Shown piece after piece: positions 11,945 through 24,800 of a stretch of DNA of 64,000 nt; the stretch's first letter is position 1, and every line of letters begins with the position of its first letter. The notes beneath the pieces were generated by a model. That model made no database searches. It worked only from the letters and a program-made list of their open reading frames with translations, and was not told the origin of the DNA. The stretch is taken from the NCBI GenBank assembly GCA_013115145.1, contig JAAPAO010000037.1, positions 1-64,000 on the forward strand. Direction: 5' to 3'. The DNA is from Perkinsus chesapeaki (lineage: Eukaryota; Perkinsozoa; Perkinsida; Perkinsidae). A program made the position numbers and the translations under genes.

Positions 11945-13033
11945 CTACAGATCTTCCTCGGTTCCCGCGTTTGAGCTCGTATTATCGACTTTAGCTGTTC
12001 GTGTCAGTTGCCTTTTTACATCACACTTTGCTGCTTGTCTACATCCCTTACTTATAATATCCTTCAAATGAATCCTACAGTATGAAGTAATGGTACATAG
12101 CTAGTCCTGACTACCCCTACTCATCAAGTCCTTCCTTACCAACTAAAGCTACTCGTTGCTGATGGTATTCATCAGCAACTAACTCTGCTATATCATCACC
12201 ATATCTTCCAATAGTTGCCTCACATGCGTAATATAACCCTTCAAAGTCCCTATTGTATCTGTATCACTATAGGAACAGTGCTGCTGCTGCTGCTTCTATT
12301 AGACTATGTTACACCTCCATTTGAGCATCAGTTTTAGGTTCGCCTCTCACCAGGCACATCTCGCCTTGAGCTCTATCTTTATCATCTTCACATGGTCGAA
12401 GGTAATACCCTACTATTATAGGTACTTCAGTAACAGCAGCATTATCAACACCACCTCTAGCTAATAATGAATCCTTAAAGTGTTTGTTACATCCCATCTT
12501 GCTTAGGCTTATTCTCTCTGACTGTGGATCAGTACTACTTCTTTTTATGCTATCCTTATCTACTATACCTACTATCTTTACCAGTTAATGTTAATACATC
12601 ATATCGCTACTACTCTCCAATGCATCCATTATATCATCAACATTATCAATGCTTTTAATACTAGGAAGTATATGCCCCAATATAACTTCACATACCTCGC
12701 ATTTGATCTACTATTATAATGTTATTCTATCATGTTACACTAGTAGATGTAGTAGTATTGTGGTCGTTGTTACTTGTTTAGCTATGCCTATACTATATGC
12801 TCTATCATCATCAGTAGGTGGTCTTATATACACTGCTTTATATCTTGAGTATTCTCCCGATATACCCGATACCTAACTATCATTAAAGGCAGCAGCAGCA
12901 GCATCACTCATGACTCAACCTGTTGTCCTGGACTTATTCCAGATGGGTATTCAAGTGGTATACCATCAACAACAGTAGACAGAGATGATATAATGATGCC
13001 AGCGGCGATAGATAATATGTTAAATAATACCAT
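11945..13033 (-). CDS. Canopy-family (saposin-like) ER protein
   Basis: Small secretory-pathway protein; Canopy proteins act in the ER lumen as co-chaperones or receptor-maturation factors. Exon 1 (12920-13033) encodes a clear signal peptide, MVLFNILSIAAGIIISSL. Exon 2 is 12774-12872; exon 3 begins KCEVCEVILGHILPSI, a saposin-type Cys pair in an amphipathic helix. Two further Cys lie in GCNKHF and LRPCED. The C-terminal part reads LYYACEATIGRYGDDIAELV then KGCRQAAKCD, lining up with LKFACESIVEEYEDELIEF and the C-terminal Cys pair of animal Canopy. A 46-nt intron inside KEGLDE-IHLKD was needed to keep this frame. Stop TAG 11947-11945 after EEDL: if it were KDEL-like it would retain the protein in the ER, but it is not a canonical signal. 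One inner junction, near 12330-12250, is unresolved. Confidence 0.72.
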
Positions 13034-14632
13034 TATACACTATTGTGCTATTGTTGTTGCTGCTACTGCCACTCCAGTTAATAATTAATAAATTCAAGCA
13101 GCTAATATGATTGTGACAGGATAATTGTGGTATAGGTTGACAGAGCTGTTGACAGGAGTAGTTGAGACAATAGTTGGATTGGTGGGAAACTCGGTTAAAT
13201 AGGATAGGAATAGTGTAATACTAAGCACGTATATAAGGATAATAATACAACAACACCACCACCACCATTAGTAACAATATACATTAATATATAATGTTAG
13301 TTACTAATATAGTAGTAATGATAATCCTTATTATATACTCCTAGTACTCATCCTTCTCTATATTATTATTATCGAGCAACCTTCAGACTTGGTTATCACC
13401 ATCATGACGCTTTATTTCTACTGTAGTCAAAGAAGAACAAGAACATAACAATAACAATAACAACATAACCCATATATCATCATCATTGTCTAATAACACT
13501 ATTATTATAGCTATTACTACTACTTATTACACAAATCCTAACAACAATCCTACAGCATCATCATCCTTGTTACTATCCATCATAGTTATAATGATAATAA
13601 CACTGGTATAGCATTGTTATCGTTAGTTACATTAAGAGAGAGGCGCAGCAACAACAGCAGCAGCACTACCATTATCATAATAAGCTATAAGGTATATTAG
13701 CCTATACAACATATTAGTGCGGGATTAGGCTACTAGGAGGTGCAGAGACATAATCAATAACAACAACAGCAGCAGCAGGAGGAGTAGGAGTCGCTGTTGT
13801 CCTTCTTGTACTACTGCCTGTAGTAGCTAAAAGTTGAGATACTATTGAATATTATGATAAAGTATACCTTTATCATTCTAAGCATGCATCATAACTACTA
13901 CTACTATCCTACAAGGGACTAATCAACTACTAGTTAATGACAATGTCATCAGAGCATGTATGAGTGAATACTAACAGTCACTGTGGTGGAACAGCAGCAG
14001 CTCAAATGACTGTTCTTATACCGTAATAATACCAGCAGATACAAGAACAACAACAACAAGCAATAACAGCAATTACTCTGGAAAAGCGACTTATACTAAG
14101 ACTTATTACTACTAATACCCGCCGCCGCCGCCGCAACATCCATACAAAAGAGTTAGTATCACCTACTACCATGGCAGCACCACTTTAACTTGTGATCATC
14201 ATTCTATACATTATCATTTACCGCAAAAAAGCGCGGTAATGGGCATAATGTAGTTAATAAGAAATAGTATTATTACTGTCATGTTACTGATGATATAAAC
14301 CTATACAGTTTATTATTATTACAGTAACGTTAGTAGTTCACACTCAATAAAACAGTGATAAACATCACGTATTATTATTATCACTAACCGCTACTACTAT
14401 ACCTAATGCTTAAAACACCAAGTTGCTGTTGTTGTTCAACAACAACTGCTTCCAATGGTAATGCTAACATTTGACCACTTAGGAGTATACCTTAGGCTTA
14501 GCTAAGGTACGATGATGATGTTGGTAGCAGCAGCAGCCAGCAAGCAGTGGTGTGGAAAATTAGTAATCTTCCAAGTACATTACAAGGTAAGCTATTCCCT
14601 TTAATGTACGAGGATAACAACACGATAATACT
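13034..14632. other. Long intergenic spacer rich in simple triplet repeats
   Basis: About 1.6 kb, the longest gene-free stretch I see. It is AT-rich and stacked with short CAA, CAG, TAA, ATC and CCG (14118-14133) runs. No frame gives a spliceable protein. A 7-bp perfect hairpin, TTACCGC-AAAAAAGC-GCGGTAA, lies at 14218-14239. It separates two minus-strand genes and may hold the promoter of the Canopy gene. Confidence 0.55.
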
Positions 14633-15159
14633 TTACGAGAAAATGCTCCGTAGGCTGAAACAACCCCTATGAGCACCTCTTGCCATGGCAGTCTCTTCGG
14701 AGTTATATGCCTATAAATAAACCATATATGAAGGTATTGATAATAGTGGTTCTTACCTTCCAACTTTCCACTATAAAAACGTTCTCTAAGGGCTCATTAT
14801 CCCCTTCTATTTCATCAGCAAAAGAGATAGAGTGCGATTTGGATCCAAAGTGTATGAAATTACCTAAGTAATAGCTATCCCCTAATACGCCACCAAGGTT
14901 GGCTTACCTCTCCTATCATATCTAATATTATCACATGAATCACCAGCACGACGTAATATCCCATCTGTAGGGGCAGTTGATGTAGAAAATGATGATGAAG
15001 TCGTAGATTCAGTAGGGGACTTAGGACTCTATAACAATAACAGTATAAACCCTTTTATTCGTGTTAATAACTTACCCCTAGGTCATCCCTACTTCCAGGC
15101 ATCAATGTATTATCGATTTTGCATGATGTACTTGATTTACGACCAAGGTTGAAGAGCAT
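14633..15159 (-). CDS. Hypothetical 129-residue protein with a conserved-looking C-terminus
   Basis: Four exons solved to the base: 15076-15159, 14908-15028, 14757-14863 and 14633-14710, with introns of 47, 44 and 46 nt. All junctions are GT-AG and in phase. The protein starts MLFNLGRKSSTS, has a Ser/Thr-rich linker (SPKSPTESTTSSSFSTSTAP), then HFGSKSHSISFADEIEGDNE, ENVFIVESWKAYNSEE, and ends in RGCFSLRSIFS. SISFAD resembles the RVxF-type docking motif of protein phosphatase 1 regulators, but this is only inference. No signal peptide or membrane span. The whole gene is 527 bp, so a third of it is intron. Confidence 0.65.
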
Positions 15160-15700
15160 TCAGAGTGTTTTTCTATTCAACTGTTGTTAACCATAAACCC
15201 CCTCCCTCTAGCTATAACCAACCCCAAGGCGATCTAGCTAGCTCTAGTATTGAACTACTCTAACTTATCATATACCACGATTATTCTAACAAAATACCAC
15301 TACTACTGCACCGCCGCTGCAGCGGTCGTCGCCACAAACGCGCGCCATGAAATTGCCGTTGGTTTGCGTGCGCCGCGTGACCTGAAGTGCGGTGCTTGAT
15401 GATCTCGGGTATTGCTAGACGCATTAGCCACCACTGAGATACGTAATATAGGTTGACAACGTCTAAAAGTAACAACTTGATAATCATTATAATACATTAT
15501 ATTATGTATTATGTTATAGAATTACTCGGTGATGCTGAAAATGTACTATGACGTTTTAGCACTGTATTGGGTAGGACAGCAGACGCAGTAAACATTAAAC
15601 TTTATAAGCGGAATGATGATGAACTATATTAATTGTAATGTTATGGTATATACATTAATATAAACACTATCATACTGATGTGGTAGTTTAGTCTACTGTT
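15160..15700. other. Divergent intergenic region, presumed promoters
   Basis: Lies between the start of the minus-strand 129-residue gene and the start of the plus-strand RING gene. It contains a GC-rich island at 15305-15400 inside AT-rich DNA, including CCGCCGCTGCAGCGG. No gene is supported; two minus-strand frames here overlap each other and lack partners. Confidence 0.4.
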
Positions 15701-16231
15701 ATGGCTAAACAACATTCTAGTACAACAGCATCACCTTGTGGTGAATTACCAGGACTTGAATGGTCAGAATACCATCAAAGATACTTCCCTAGTAATAACA
15801 ACGCTAATAATACTAATACACTTATATTTAGCTGGACATATACCATTAACAACACAAAGAAGTGATATTACGGAGCATACTACTGAAACAATAGGGGAAG
15901 TTGAAGATTATAGAGCTACGATAGCAAGTCATCCAGTAGATCCTAGAGTACTTAAGGCACTTGACCCTATCACAGTAACAACTAATACAGAATGTGCTGT
16001 ATGTGTACAACGTATAGGGCAATATGATAAGTAATATAATGTATATATAAGTATTCATATAATAATAGGTGCCTTCAATTACCTACATGTGGTCATATAT
16101 ACCACTGGGATTGTATAATGAATTGGTTGAATCTTAAAGGTCATTGTCCACTATGTCGAGCAGTAGTAGATGAGTCTCTAGCAGTTGCTGCTGATAGCGC
16201 CGCCGCCTCCGCTACATCATCATCATCGTAA
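15701..16231 (+). CDS. RING-H2 zinc-finger E3 ubiquitin ligase, 150 residues
   Basis: Exons 15701-15791, 15832-16030 and 16069-16231; introns of 40 and 38 nt, both GT-AG and in phase. The ligase brings a charged E2 to a substrate. The eight zinc ligands of a RING-H2 domain are all present: C85, C88, C104, H106, H109, C112, C123 and C126, in the order CAVC...CGHIYHWDC...CPLC. The second intron falls inside the domain, after the second ligand pair. The N-terminal 80 residues show no domain and the C-terminus is an Ala/Ser tail from GCC and TCA runs. No membrane span, so it is probably a soluble ligase of RNF126/RNF181 type; substrates are unknown. Confidence 0.9.
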
Positions 16232-16314
16232 CGTTCCTTTTAATCTCCATGTTGTTGTGCTATATAGTAAACCTTCAATGTTATTATAGTTTTATCAAGT
16301 TACTCCTAATAATA

Positions 16315-17740
16315 ATGAAGTCGTCACTGTTTTCTTCTTTACTACCACTCTTCCTCTATATCCTTCCATCTATAGTATATGGTTGGGATAAGGATATACA
16401 TGAGCGTATTGGTGAAGCTGTTACACGAGTATTAAGCTATAGGGATGTGTAGGAAGGAGGCAATAATGCCCTATATAATAGATATTGTTATTTTTAGGGA
16501 GGATCTTAATAAACTACTTAATGGTCAATCTATAGCATATATGTCACGTTATGCACATGATAAACTACAATATGCTAATTATGATAGAACTGTTGAGAAC
16601 CACTATGAGACGCAATTAAGGTAAGGCGGCGTTGATAGGATATCTAACCTGCTTGTTGTATATTTACTTTAGGGACTGGAAGTGTACCTTCGATATTAAT
16701 AACCCTGATAGCGATTCAGAGTCTCAAGGTCTCTATAAATCTGTAATGTGTGGAATTGGGAAGGGGTTGTGTGACAAGTACTATTAGATACATGATATAT
16801 TCGGTAGAGTAACACATCAGAGTAAACCAGCTCAGGATCATGGTATAGCAAAAGATATGTCTGAACCAGTACAGATTAGCTGGTTATTGGGTAAACGACA
16901 CCATTCTTCATAGTGCGTAAGATACCCTTCTGAGTTAGGTCTGGTGCAGGATCTTCATCAGCCCCTACATACAGGGTTTGGTGCAGATGATCATGGTAGG
17001 CGGATTACAGTACAGTACCATGATGAGCCTAGAACTAGCTTATATGACTTCTGGGAACGTGATGTAGTATATATGGTATAGGTATATGTTAGTCATGTAA
17101 CTTAGGTATCATCAGCTGTTAACCTAGAAACACAGGTAGTGTTAAGAGCATATAATGCTGAACTAGATAAACTAGTACAAGATGGTGGTTATGGTATAAA
17201 GCTAGTACAGAGTATATATAATAAAGGTAATACAGGGTAACTGTTATATAGTGTTGCTGGTTATATAGAGCTTATTAATAGGTATAGCTGAATGGATTGC
17301 AGAATCTATGGAGATGTCATGTAATGATATATATGCTGTTATTGCTGGTGGTAAGGGTAGAGAGGTTCCTAGGATGTAATAAAAAGGGAGCTATAGGTTA
17401 ATATAAATATATATCAGGTATGATATAACTGATGATGTTTATGCACAATGGCGTGATCTAGCATCCAAGCAAGTCGTTAAGGCTGCTGCTAGATCAGCTG
17501 TTGTGTTACATGCTATAGCCATTCACGTAATAATAATACGGCATATAAAAGGGATGGTATATATGTAATTAGTAGGCACGTTATTATCATCCTGAGATTG
17601 TCGGTAGTATATCCAAGCCTGGTGCTAAAATACAACGACATAGAGTTAGAGGGAATTGGATGCAAGCATTGGCAAAGAACTCCGCTATAGCGCTAGTTGT
17701 GGTACCTACTCTATTGGTACTACTCAACTATCCACAGTAA
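16315..17740 (+). CDS. S1/P1-type zinc nuclease with C-terminal membrane anchor
   Basis: Class I nuclease that hydrolyses single-stranded DNA and RNA to 5'-nucleotides at a trinuclear zinc site. Exons begin 16315-16448, 16498-16620, 16673 and onward. A signal peptide (MKSSLFSSLLPLFLYILPSI, cleavage near VYG) precedes WDKDIHERIG, in which the mature N-terminal Trp1 and His6 zinc ligands of P1 nuclease are spaced exactly right. Later motifs are SRYAHDKLQYAN, ENHYETQL, DWKCTFDINN, DLHQPLHTGFGADDHGGRRI and LYDFWERDVV, the central His/Asp cluster of the family. The C-terminus, KNSAIALVVVPTLLVLLNYP, is one hydrophobic span just before stop 17738-17740, which suggests surface or lysosomal anchoring as in trypanosomatid enzymes. 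Purine scavenging is a likely role. Confidence 0.85.
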
Positions 17741-18159
17741 TATAATAATGAAGGATATTAAGTAATAGTTATGTCTTAGATTTGTGAGGCGCTTATTGCC
17801 AAGTAAGGATAACAGAGCTGAATAAAGCTGATGGAGGATAGTCCATTGATAGTAGTGCTACTATTGGTGTACTGTACCTAGTGGTTTTCCAATAATAACA
17901 CTTACAAGAATATCTAACCCTTATTACCATTCATTGTGTTATAGTAAAGTCCAATACTAGTTCTGCTGCTGTAGGGGTGTATTTTTAATAAGGAGGCATA
18001 GTCGCCACCTTTTTGTAACATATTAAAGGCAACACTTCATCCTTATTCTTCTTCGTCGTCTTGTTGTATAATTAAACCACATCTACTACTACTACTAGCA
18101 ATCATCATCCACCCTCGTCGTATATCTTGACTGGAGGCATATACATTTGGTAATAGCTG

Positions 18160-21100
18160 ATGAAGTTTGAAAAACAGTTAAGGAAGTATGCTATTGCTGA
18201 ATGGGCTGATAATTATATAGATTATAGAAGGTTAAAGAAGGCATTAAGGAGGAGTGTAATAGAAGGAGATATATATAGATAGGATTATAATGTTAATAAG
18301 AACAGGTTCAAAGAAGCCGTAGAGTTAGTAGTAGTATACAAGATGCTACACTAGAGGATATAATGCGGAGATCAAGAGGTTATAGTATGGGCGGTGTTAG
18401 GCAAGGTCTACCACCTGACCCACATCAGGTTGGGATTATAGAAAGGAGTGGTATGAGGATTCATGTAACATAGTAGATACTAGGAATATCTCCATCCTCC
18501 TACGTAAACAGTGAGACTTCATTAGATGAATGGTATCAACTATTAGAGCTACAAATAAGAAAGGTTAATATCTTTTTCGAGTAAGCTGCTGACACCTCTA
18601 GCTATCACAACAATAGGAGTATTATCTATCAGACTCCAATATGAAGATTTGCAATCCCAAGTAGCCGAGACAGAGAAGCTAGTGTATGTAGATCCTCAAT
18701 GTTATATAACACCTTCATGGCCCACCTATTCAGGCATTCCATTACTTCTTCAAGCAGTAGTGGGTCTAGTACAGGAGGAGGTGGTAGCCCACCACTTCAT
18801 AATAATAATGGATCTGTATATCGCCAACAAAATGATTTAAGTGGCAGAAAGATAGCATTTACGTACAACCCTAACTCCGAGGGTAACCTTCAAGAACCTT
18901 TGATACGAGAAAGGAGACATAGAACTCCGGAGGAGACTAAGAATGGTAATAATGGATATGTTACCAACATACAGTAGCAGCATCAGCAGTAACGATTACA
19001 GTAGTGGTTACTGGACACATTTGTATAGAATTCAGCTAGTAGTAGTTATCTATCACGTATCAACAAGGCGACAAGACGGCTATATGATTCATATTATCCG
19101 TATTATTATTATGACTCTCGCTACGACCTTATCCTCTTTAGCTCAAATGATGATGAGAGCCGAGAATACTATAGCTAACCTTACAGAGCGTATAGACCTT
19201 TTAAGGTCATACTCCCGACTTAATCATTTAGCAGTGGCAAAGGTAATATTAAAGTGACGAAGTAGTCATAGAAGCCACGGCATTCTTAATAGATACTTAA
19301 AAAGCATGATAAGGTGACTAGGATAGGTCTATCACAAGTACTCATGCCAGAGGTATCATCCCAACCATTTTATGACCTTAAAAGACTGGATGCAGTAATA
19401 GGGAAGCATACAACTTGATAGAAGAAGACAAGGGTTCTTCGTGTTGTTATGTTTTAGTTGGACGATCGTTTACAAACCCTTATACCTCCTACAAACCCAA
19501 GTGAAGGTGATCAACAGTTTTTAAAGAGATTACGATACTTTAGAGAACATATGGGTGGAGGGCATTCTAAAATGTAATGAGACTAGCTTGGACACTATCC
19601 ATATAGTATTAGCATATTTAGGCTTAGAGGCTTCTATGTTGGTGTATCAGTAATGCTAATGATTGATATAATAGTATTAGTATGTATACCACATACTAAC
19701 CCTTCCTTTGATGAGGCTGCTTTCTTTGCTAGTTTACCCCCATTCCGGTAATACTAGTATTATTAATAACACCACCTTCCTCCATCATCTCTCTTTTAGA
19801 TTTGTTTTCATGTCGACTCTGGCTCTATGGGGTACAGGTTGGGCTATGAAGTAATATCACATTTAACTAATCTGTATTATTATTATTATTACATATATAT
19901 TTTAGTGTAATGGAGACTTATTCTGTTAACTATCTTTTCCTATTGGATTGTGATCCTAATATAGAGGTTCGATCTGATACCCTTTTTAATATTGCAGCTT
20001 TACATACCAGCCTTTTTATACTATTCTTCGGACTGTAATAATAATAAAAGATAATAATAATAACAATAGCAATGTTATAATAGGTATGTGGTCGACTATA
20101 AATTTGCTATATTTGGTGATCATGAATATTATGTAGCATATCCAGCTATACTACTGTTCTTCTGGCTTGTATCAATGTGTTGGCCCCATGATGTACTAAT
20201 AATAACAGCAGCTTATACCGACCCACACATAGGTATTCCGTTTACGGTATAGGAAGGGTATATTGTTATCACTATGGCGTACTATAAAAGCCCCATTTGG
20301 TGGCTCTGTTACATTTGCTGATAACATTACTGGTGATGTCCTCACTAGTGCTGTTAAACCCCTTCAGGTAGATATATATTAATTAAATATAATCCATCTC
20401 CCCGCCATACTTTAGGATCTAGCACTCGCGTTTTACTTCTTTTCTGCTCCGATGGATATAGCTCGAACTAAGACAGAGAATCATCCATTCCTTATGCCAT
20501 TGATTGCCTTTCTACCGTAATAACATTATTATCATCAATGATCATATATTAAACCTTCGCTCAGATATTGGTTTCGAATGATGCAATGTTTAAGTCGATG
20601 GTGGGAGACTAGAGAGACCCGCCATATATGGAACTTTGGCAAGTAATGTCATACCAACTTTCCTTGCAATCATGTATTAACTATGTTCAGATATCTATGT
20701 GGTAACATAATGGTTGTGGTGACAGCTCTGCCTCTTAGTGAGTTCCCATTCTTCTCTGTGTATACTGAAAGGCTTGTATGGGTATGTCCTTATCCTTGTT
20801 GTCTATTAGCATCTTATAACATTATTTCTTATTATTAGGTATTTGTTTATTGTCTATCATCAATGTATATGTATTGTTGGGATGTTGGTATGGATTGGGG
20901 TATAGTAAGCTTTTCAACTACTGATCATACAGGTATTTATTTCAATAATACCCTTCTTATACTATACTTTTAGGAACATTCTTATCCAGGGAGCATATGC
21001 TACCACGTTGGATGTATGGTGCTGCTGCATTTACTAATCTAATTGGTCGAACTACATGGGCTCTGACATTGATGCCTGCCCATACAGTTTTAAAGTCTCG

Positions 21101-21491
21101 TATAGGCTCACAGGTTTTAAGAACTGTTGTAGCCGGCATCGAAATAATGAGGTAGTTTGTCGGTAACTAATACATGAATAGTTTGACTATCTCAGACGAG
21201 CCCAATGGTTTATCATTCGATGTGAATTCGAGCACTTAACAAATGCTAGTAAATATCGTTCATTGCTTTGGGTACCTCCATTGATATCAAAGGAAGATCT
21301 TCATGCGACAAGTAGGCTAATAATAGGCATTATTAGTTATTTAATGTCATCTATGTCCAGGAAAGAGGATGAAGCCTTTGTTTACTGTTAATGTTAAGTC
21401 TATTGCAGTTGATCCATCATGGGGTATTAAAGACACTGCAGTAGCTGCTATGAATTCTGTACGTTCCCGAGGGGAATCCTATGCACCTTAG
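18160..21491 (+). CDS. SPX-EXS phosphate exporter (XPR1/PHO1 family)
   Basis: Plasma-membrane or Golgi inorganic phosphate exporter whose SPX domain senses inositol pyrophosphates. The N-terminus reads MKFEKQLRKYAIAEWADNYI then DYRRLKKALRR, the canonical SPX start with its Lys surface cluster. More SPX helices follow through about 19450. The EXS part (19560-21390) contains DPNIEVRSDTLFNIAALHTS, DARTK-like and FLPYWFRMMQCLSRWWETRE, SSMYMYCWDVGMDWG, and RAQWFIIRCEFEHLTNASKY, matching the conserved WDV-x-MDW and R-x-x-W-x-x-x-R-x-ENEH blocks. After the last intron (donor in HAT, acceptor GTCCAG at 21360) the frame continues to stop 21489-21491, giving a short basic tail. About ten introns of 40-60 nt. 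It probably helps regulate phosphate in a cell that can store polyphosphate. Confidence 0.85.
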
Positions 21492-21610
21492 CTACTACTA
21501 CCATAACAATAACAACAACTACATTTTTCTCAAGTTTCTACAATCCTTATACTTGGGTTGAACAATTGATTTGGATTTGCTCAGTGAGTCAGAAAAGTGC
21601 AACCAAGGCG

Positions 21611-21639
21611 GGTATATTATATGTAATATAATATATACC
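21611..21639. repeat. AT-rich inverted repeat between convergent genes
   Basis: GGTATATTATAT and ATATAATATATACC flank a short GTA loop and form a near-perfect hairpin with one bulge. It lies between the XPR1-like stop (21491) and the synaptojanin stop (21876), where 3' processing signals of both strands are expected. It could also be chance in AT-rich DNA. Confidence 0.4.
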
Positions 21640-21875
21640 TTATACTACGTTTGCACAACACTAAGATAATGCGAATCGTTATTTTGCGCTACACGTAACG
21701 AGCTGCCTTTCACAATCAATGGGTGCTGCTGGGCTGTAATAATAATACCTTCACCGCGATACATCTGACTAACAACAACATGAGATAGGGTGGAAAATAT
21801 ACTTTTTTATAAAACATCTCAAATGTACACTTATACTTGCAACTGTATGTAAGGAAATATACAATCAGTGTGTTA

Positions 21876-24800
21876 TTAAAGTAACAAGTCTGGTGGCTCA
21901 GAAGGGTCAGGAGGAGGAGGGGGAAACCCACCTTGGGACTGAACACCACCACCAGGAGCACTCTGTGGATTAGAGCTTCCACTTTGTGAAGGGACAGCAG
22001 GAGATGCAAAGAAATTGTTATCAACAACTACATTACCGCCATTAACCAACTTGTTTAGTTTAGTCGAGTCAGCAGAGGAAGAGGTTGCACTCTCAAAAGG
22101 TCCAAAGTAGTCATCCATTAAATTGTTAGTTAGCGAGGGTGGTGGTGGGCCATCACTCCCTTCTGTGGCACTATGCTTTATCTGTTCGGGTTCGGATACC
22201 CATGACAATAGATCCACTTCTGGTACTGAGCTCGAACTTGACAGTCTGCTACTATTCTGCCGTGTACCTCCAGTTGATGTAGTATCAGACCTACGAGCCG
22301 CTGCTGGCCTTCGTTTAACTCTGACTGGGGACCGTATAGTAGGGAGATCTATTGATAACTTAAAGGTAGCGCTAACTGGTTTGTGGTCTGATGACATGTA
22401 CCTATGGAAAATGATGAAGTGATTGTGATGCAGATTGGTATAACCTATGATGGGATTGATAACTCTCATTACTGAGTGCTTTGCTAGGAGATGCTTGATA
22501 GAATATTCTATCACACCATCCAGGACACCTATTAGCTGCCAGTTGCATGGTGCCGGGTTCGAACCTGTGCTGTCGAATATCGAAGTTGACTCTGGGTGGT
22601 AGTACTTATAAGTTGGCATAAAGTTGGCTATTTTTCCTTCATTACATTCAATAAGTGTTGAATCGGTACATTCCCCTTGATAATATTGATCATACTGAGC
22701 AAGTCTATCTACACAATTATGACTATATGTCAATATCATTACAGATCAAGATAGCTTACCAAAGTCCCCTTTATCCAGTAATGCTAAGGCAGTTTCCCTT
22801 CCACAGTTAAGACGGAAATTGAAGTCCCCAATAATAAAGAGAGCCCTTCTCCTTATTGGTTGTATATTAGCATATTGTTCCCTTACTTGTTGACGGTATT
22901 CACTTGTTATCATACTAAGTTGGTCATTACGTACATCCATCATCCTAATACAACTCTCCTTCTATCAGCCAATACCTCCCCTATTACCTATCTCCAGCTT
23001 CTAGATGTACACTACATACTGATATAAGAGTATTATGTAGCTTCATGCTCAGTAACACTCCTCCTTTATTACCATGTGCCCCACCTAGCCCTATTCAGGG
23101 ATGATTTGAGTAAAGTATGGTATGAGTAGTACTACCTCCTTTAATTTTCTTAGTATGAACATGAGATATTTCTCTCACTAATGACTCCTTTACCCATACA
23201 GATATATAAAGCCCTACCATAGTGATACATTGTACCTATCCCATCATAATCTCCACTATACCTACCAGACCTGCCTACTTCAGTGTAATGTACTCTATCC
23301 TGCCGTGGTATACCTTCCCTTTTCTGGAAGGTATCGAATAACCTATCCAATGCACGATTGAACTCAGCCTTTCGGACTTCATGTTCCGTCTCTCCTTCAA
23401 ACTTGCTTGTCATCTAATATATATATTACTATACTTCCCCTATTACTAATGTATATTACCATTTTAAAACCCCTCTTAATAATAGCAGTAGCGTCCAAGT
23501 CTACAAACTCTTGCATACCAATAATGTATACCTAATAACAAACCTCAATCATTTCACCCCTCCCCATCCAGAAATGAGCTCCTTCGCTCTACTGCACTAT
23601 ATAAATGAGATTGGCTACCACCTCAACGGGAATATAGAGGAAAGCATCATATTGTCATGCCTCCCTCAACACTCCATTTATCACCAAGCTCTTCATCAGT
23701 ACCCTTATTACATCCCTAAGACTAGAGCCTCCTCCTTTATCTTGTCCAGTGGCTAATCTAAACCAATCACTAAGATCCTCTGTATTCCAGGCTCTACTGG
23801 CATTAATATTCCATGTACCAGCCCATATAGTTAAAGTAGACCCTAATACCAACAGCAGCATTATAGCACAACAGGTACCTATATCTGGACTACTACCCCC
23901 ATCTGCTGGCGATGCTGCTGCTGTTGGGCTTGATGGTTCACTACTATCGTCATCACCATTACTACTGCTACCATATTCCAGAATACTATCACCTATTATT
24001 CATCCTATTCCCATCCATATATCTCTTTCCTACTACCTATGCCCACCAAGTCCGGTGCAGTAACTGCTCTTAGCTGCTGCTTGTTGTTGTCTTTAGTTGC
24101 CTTCTTCTTATCAGTACCACCTCTTTTAAGTGTAAGGGAGGCATCTATTGCCGATTGCCTATCCCTATCCTCTCCAAAGTTATTCTTAACATACCTATCA
24201 GCAATAAATCAACCCATATGATAGGGTATTCCCGAGCTCTCAGGTGCACAAAGAGGCTCACCTATTAGCACTCCGCAACCTTTGCTGTATTGAATTCTGC
24301 CAGGAGTTCTGACCAGTTGTTACCAACTCAGTCAGTACCGATCCTGTACCGGTATAGTGCATCTAATGAGCTTGGTCTTTAGCAGACAAACTTCTCGTTT
24401 CTTACAGCTATCTGATCCCCATGTTGAGCCCAGAGGTTGGTGAGGACCTTCTTAACATCACCATCATTAAACTTAACTCCAAGGCCGGTAAGGATCTCAC
24501 GCAGTATAAAACATGAAAAGGCCAATTGACCTGTCATACCGATTTCCCCAGTAACACCCCAGGAATCAGAGTATACCCTACCTGCATTGGTACGGTCTAA
24601 ACAGTCTAAACAGTTAGTTCTAACAACTCCATTCTGCTTCTTATCTACTGTTGGCTGCCACCATTGAAACCTACTCAGCTCAATTATTGCTATACCTTCT
24701 ATTACTATTTACTCTAATGCTTTAGCCTTCCCTGATGATACTATAGTATCCAGTACTGTATCAACATCTAAAGGTTTATTATATAATATATGCCCCTCCC

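Noticed and set aside
14118-14240. CCG run and TTACCGC hairpin as a possible CRISPR or origin element
   Set aside because: A single hairpin and a simple repeat only; no spaced direct repeats.
22550-22580. GGTTCGAACC, resembling a tRNA T-loop
   Set aside because: It lies inside the synaptojanin 5-phosphatase coding frame (DSTGSNPAPCNW) and no tRNA fold surrounds it.
24039-24221. Plus-strand hydrophobic frame (LLSLVAFFLSVPP) that looks like a membrane protein
   Set aside because: Antisense to the Lys/Asn-rich linker between the SAC and 5-phosphatase domains; hydrophobicity is the complement of charged codons.
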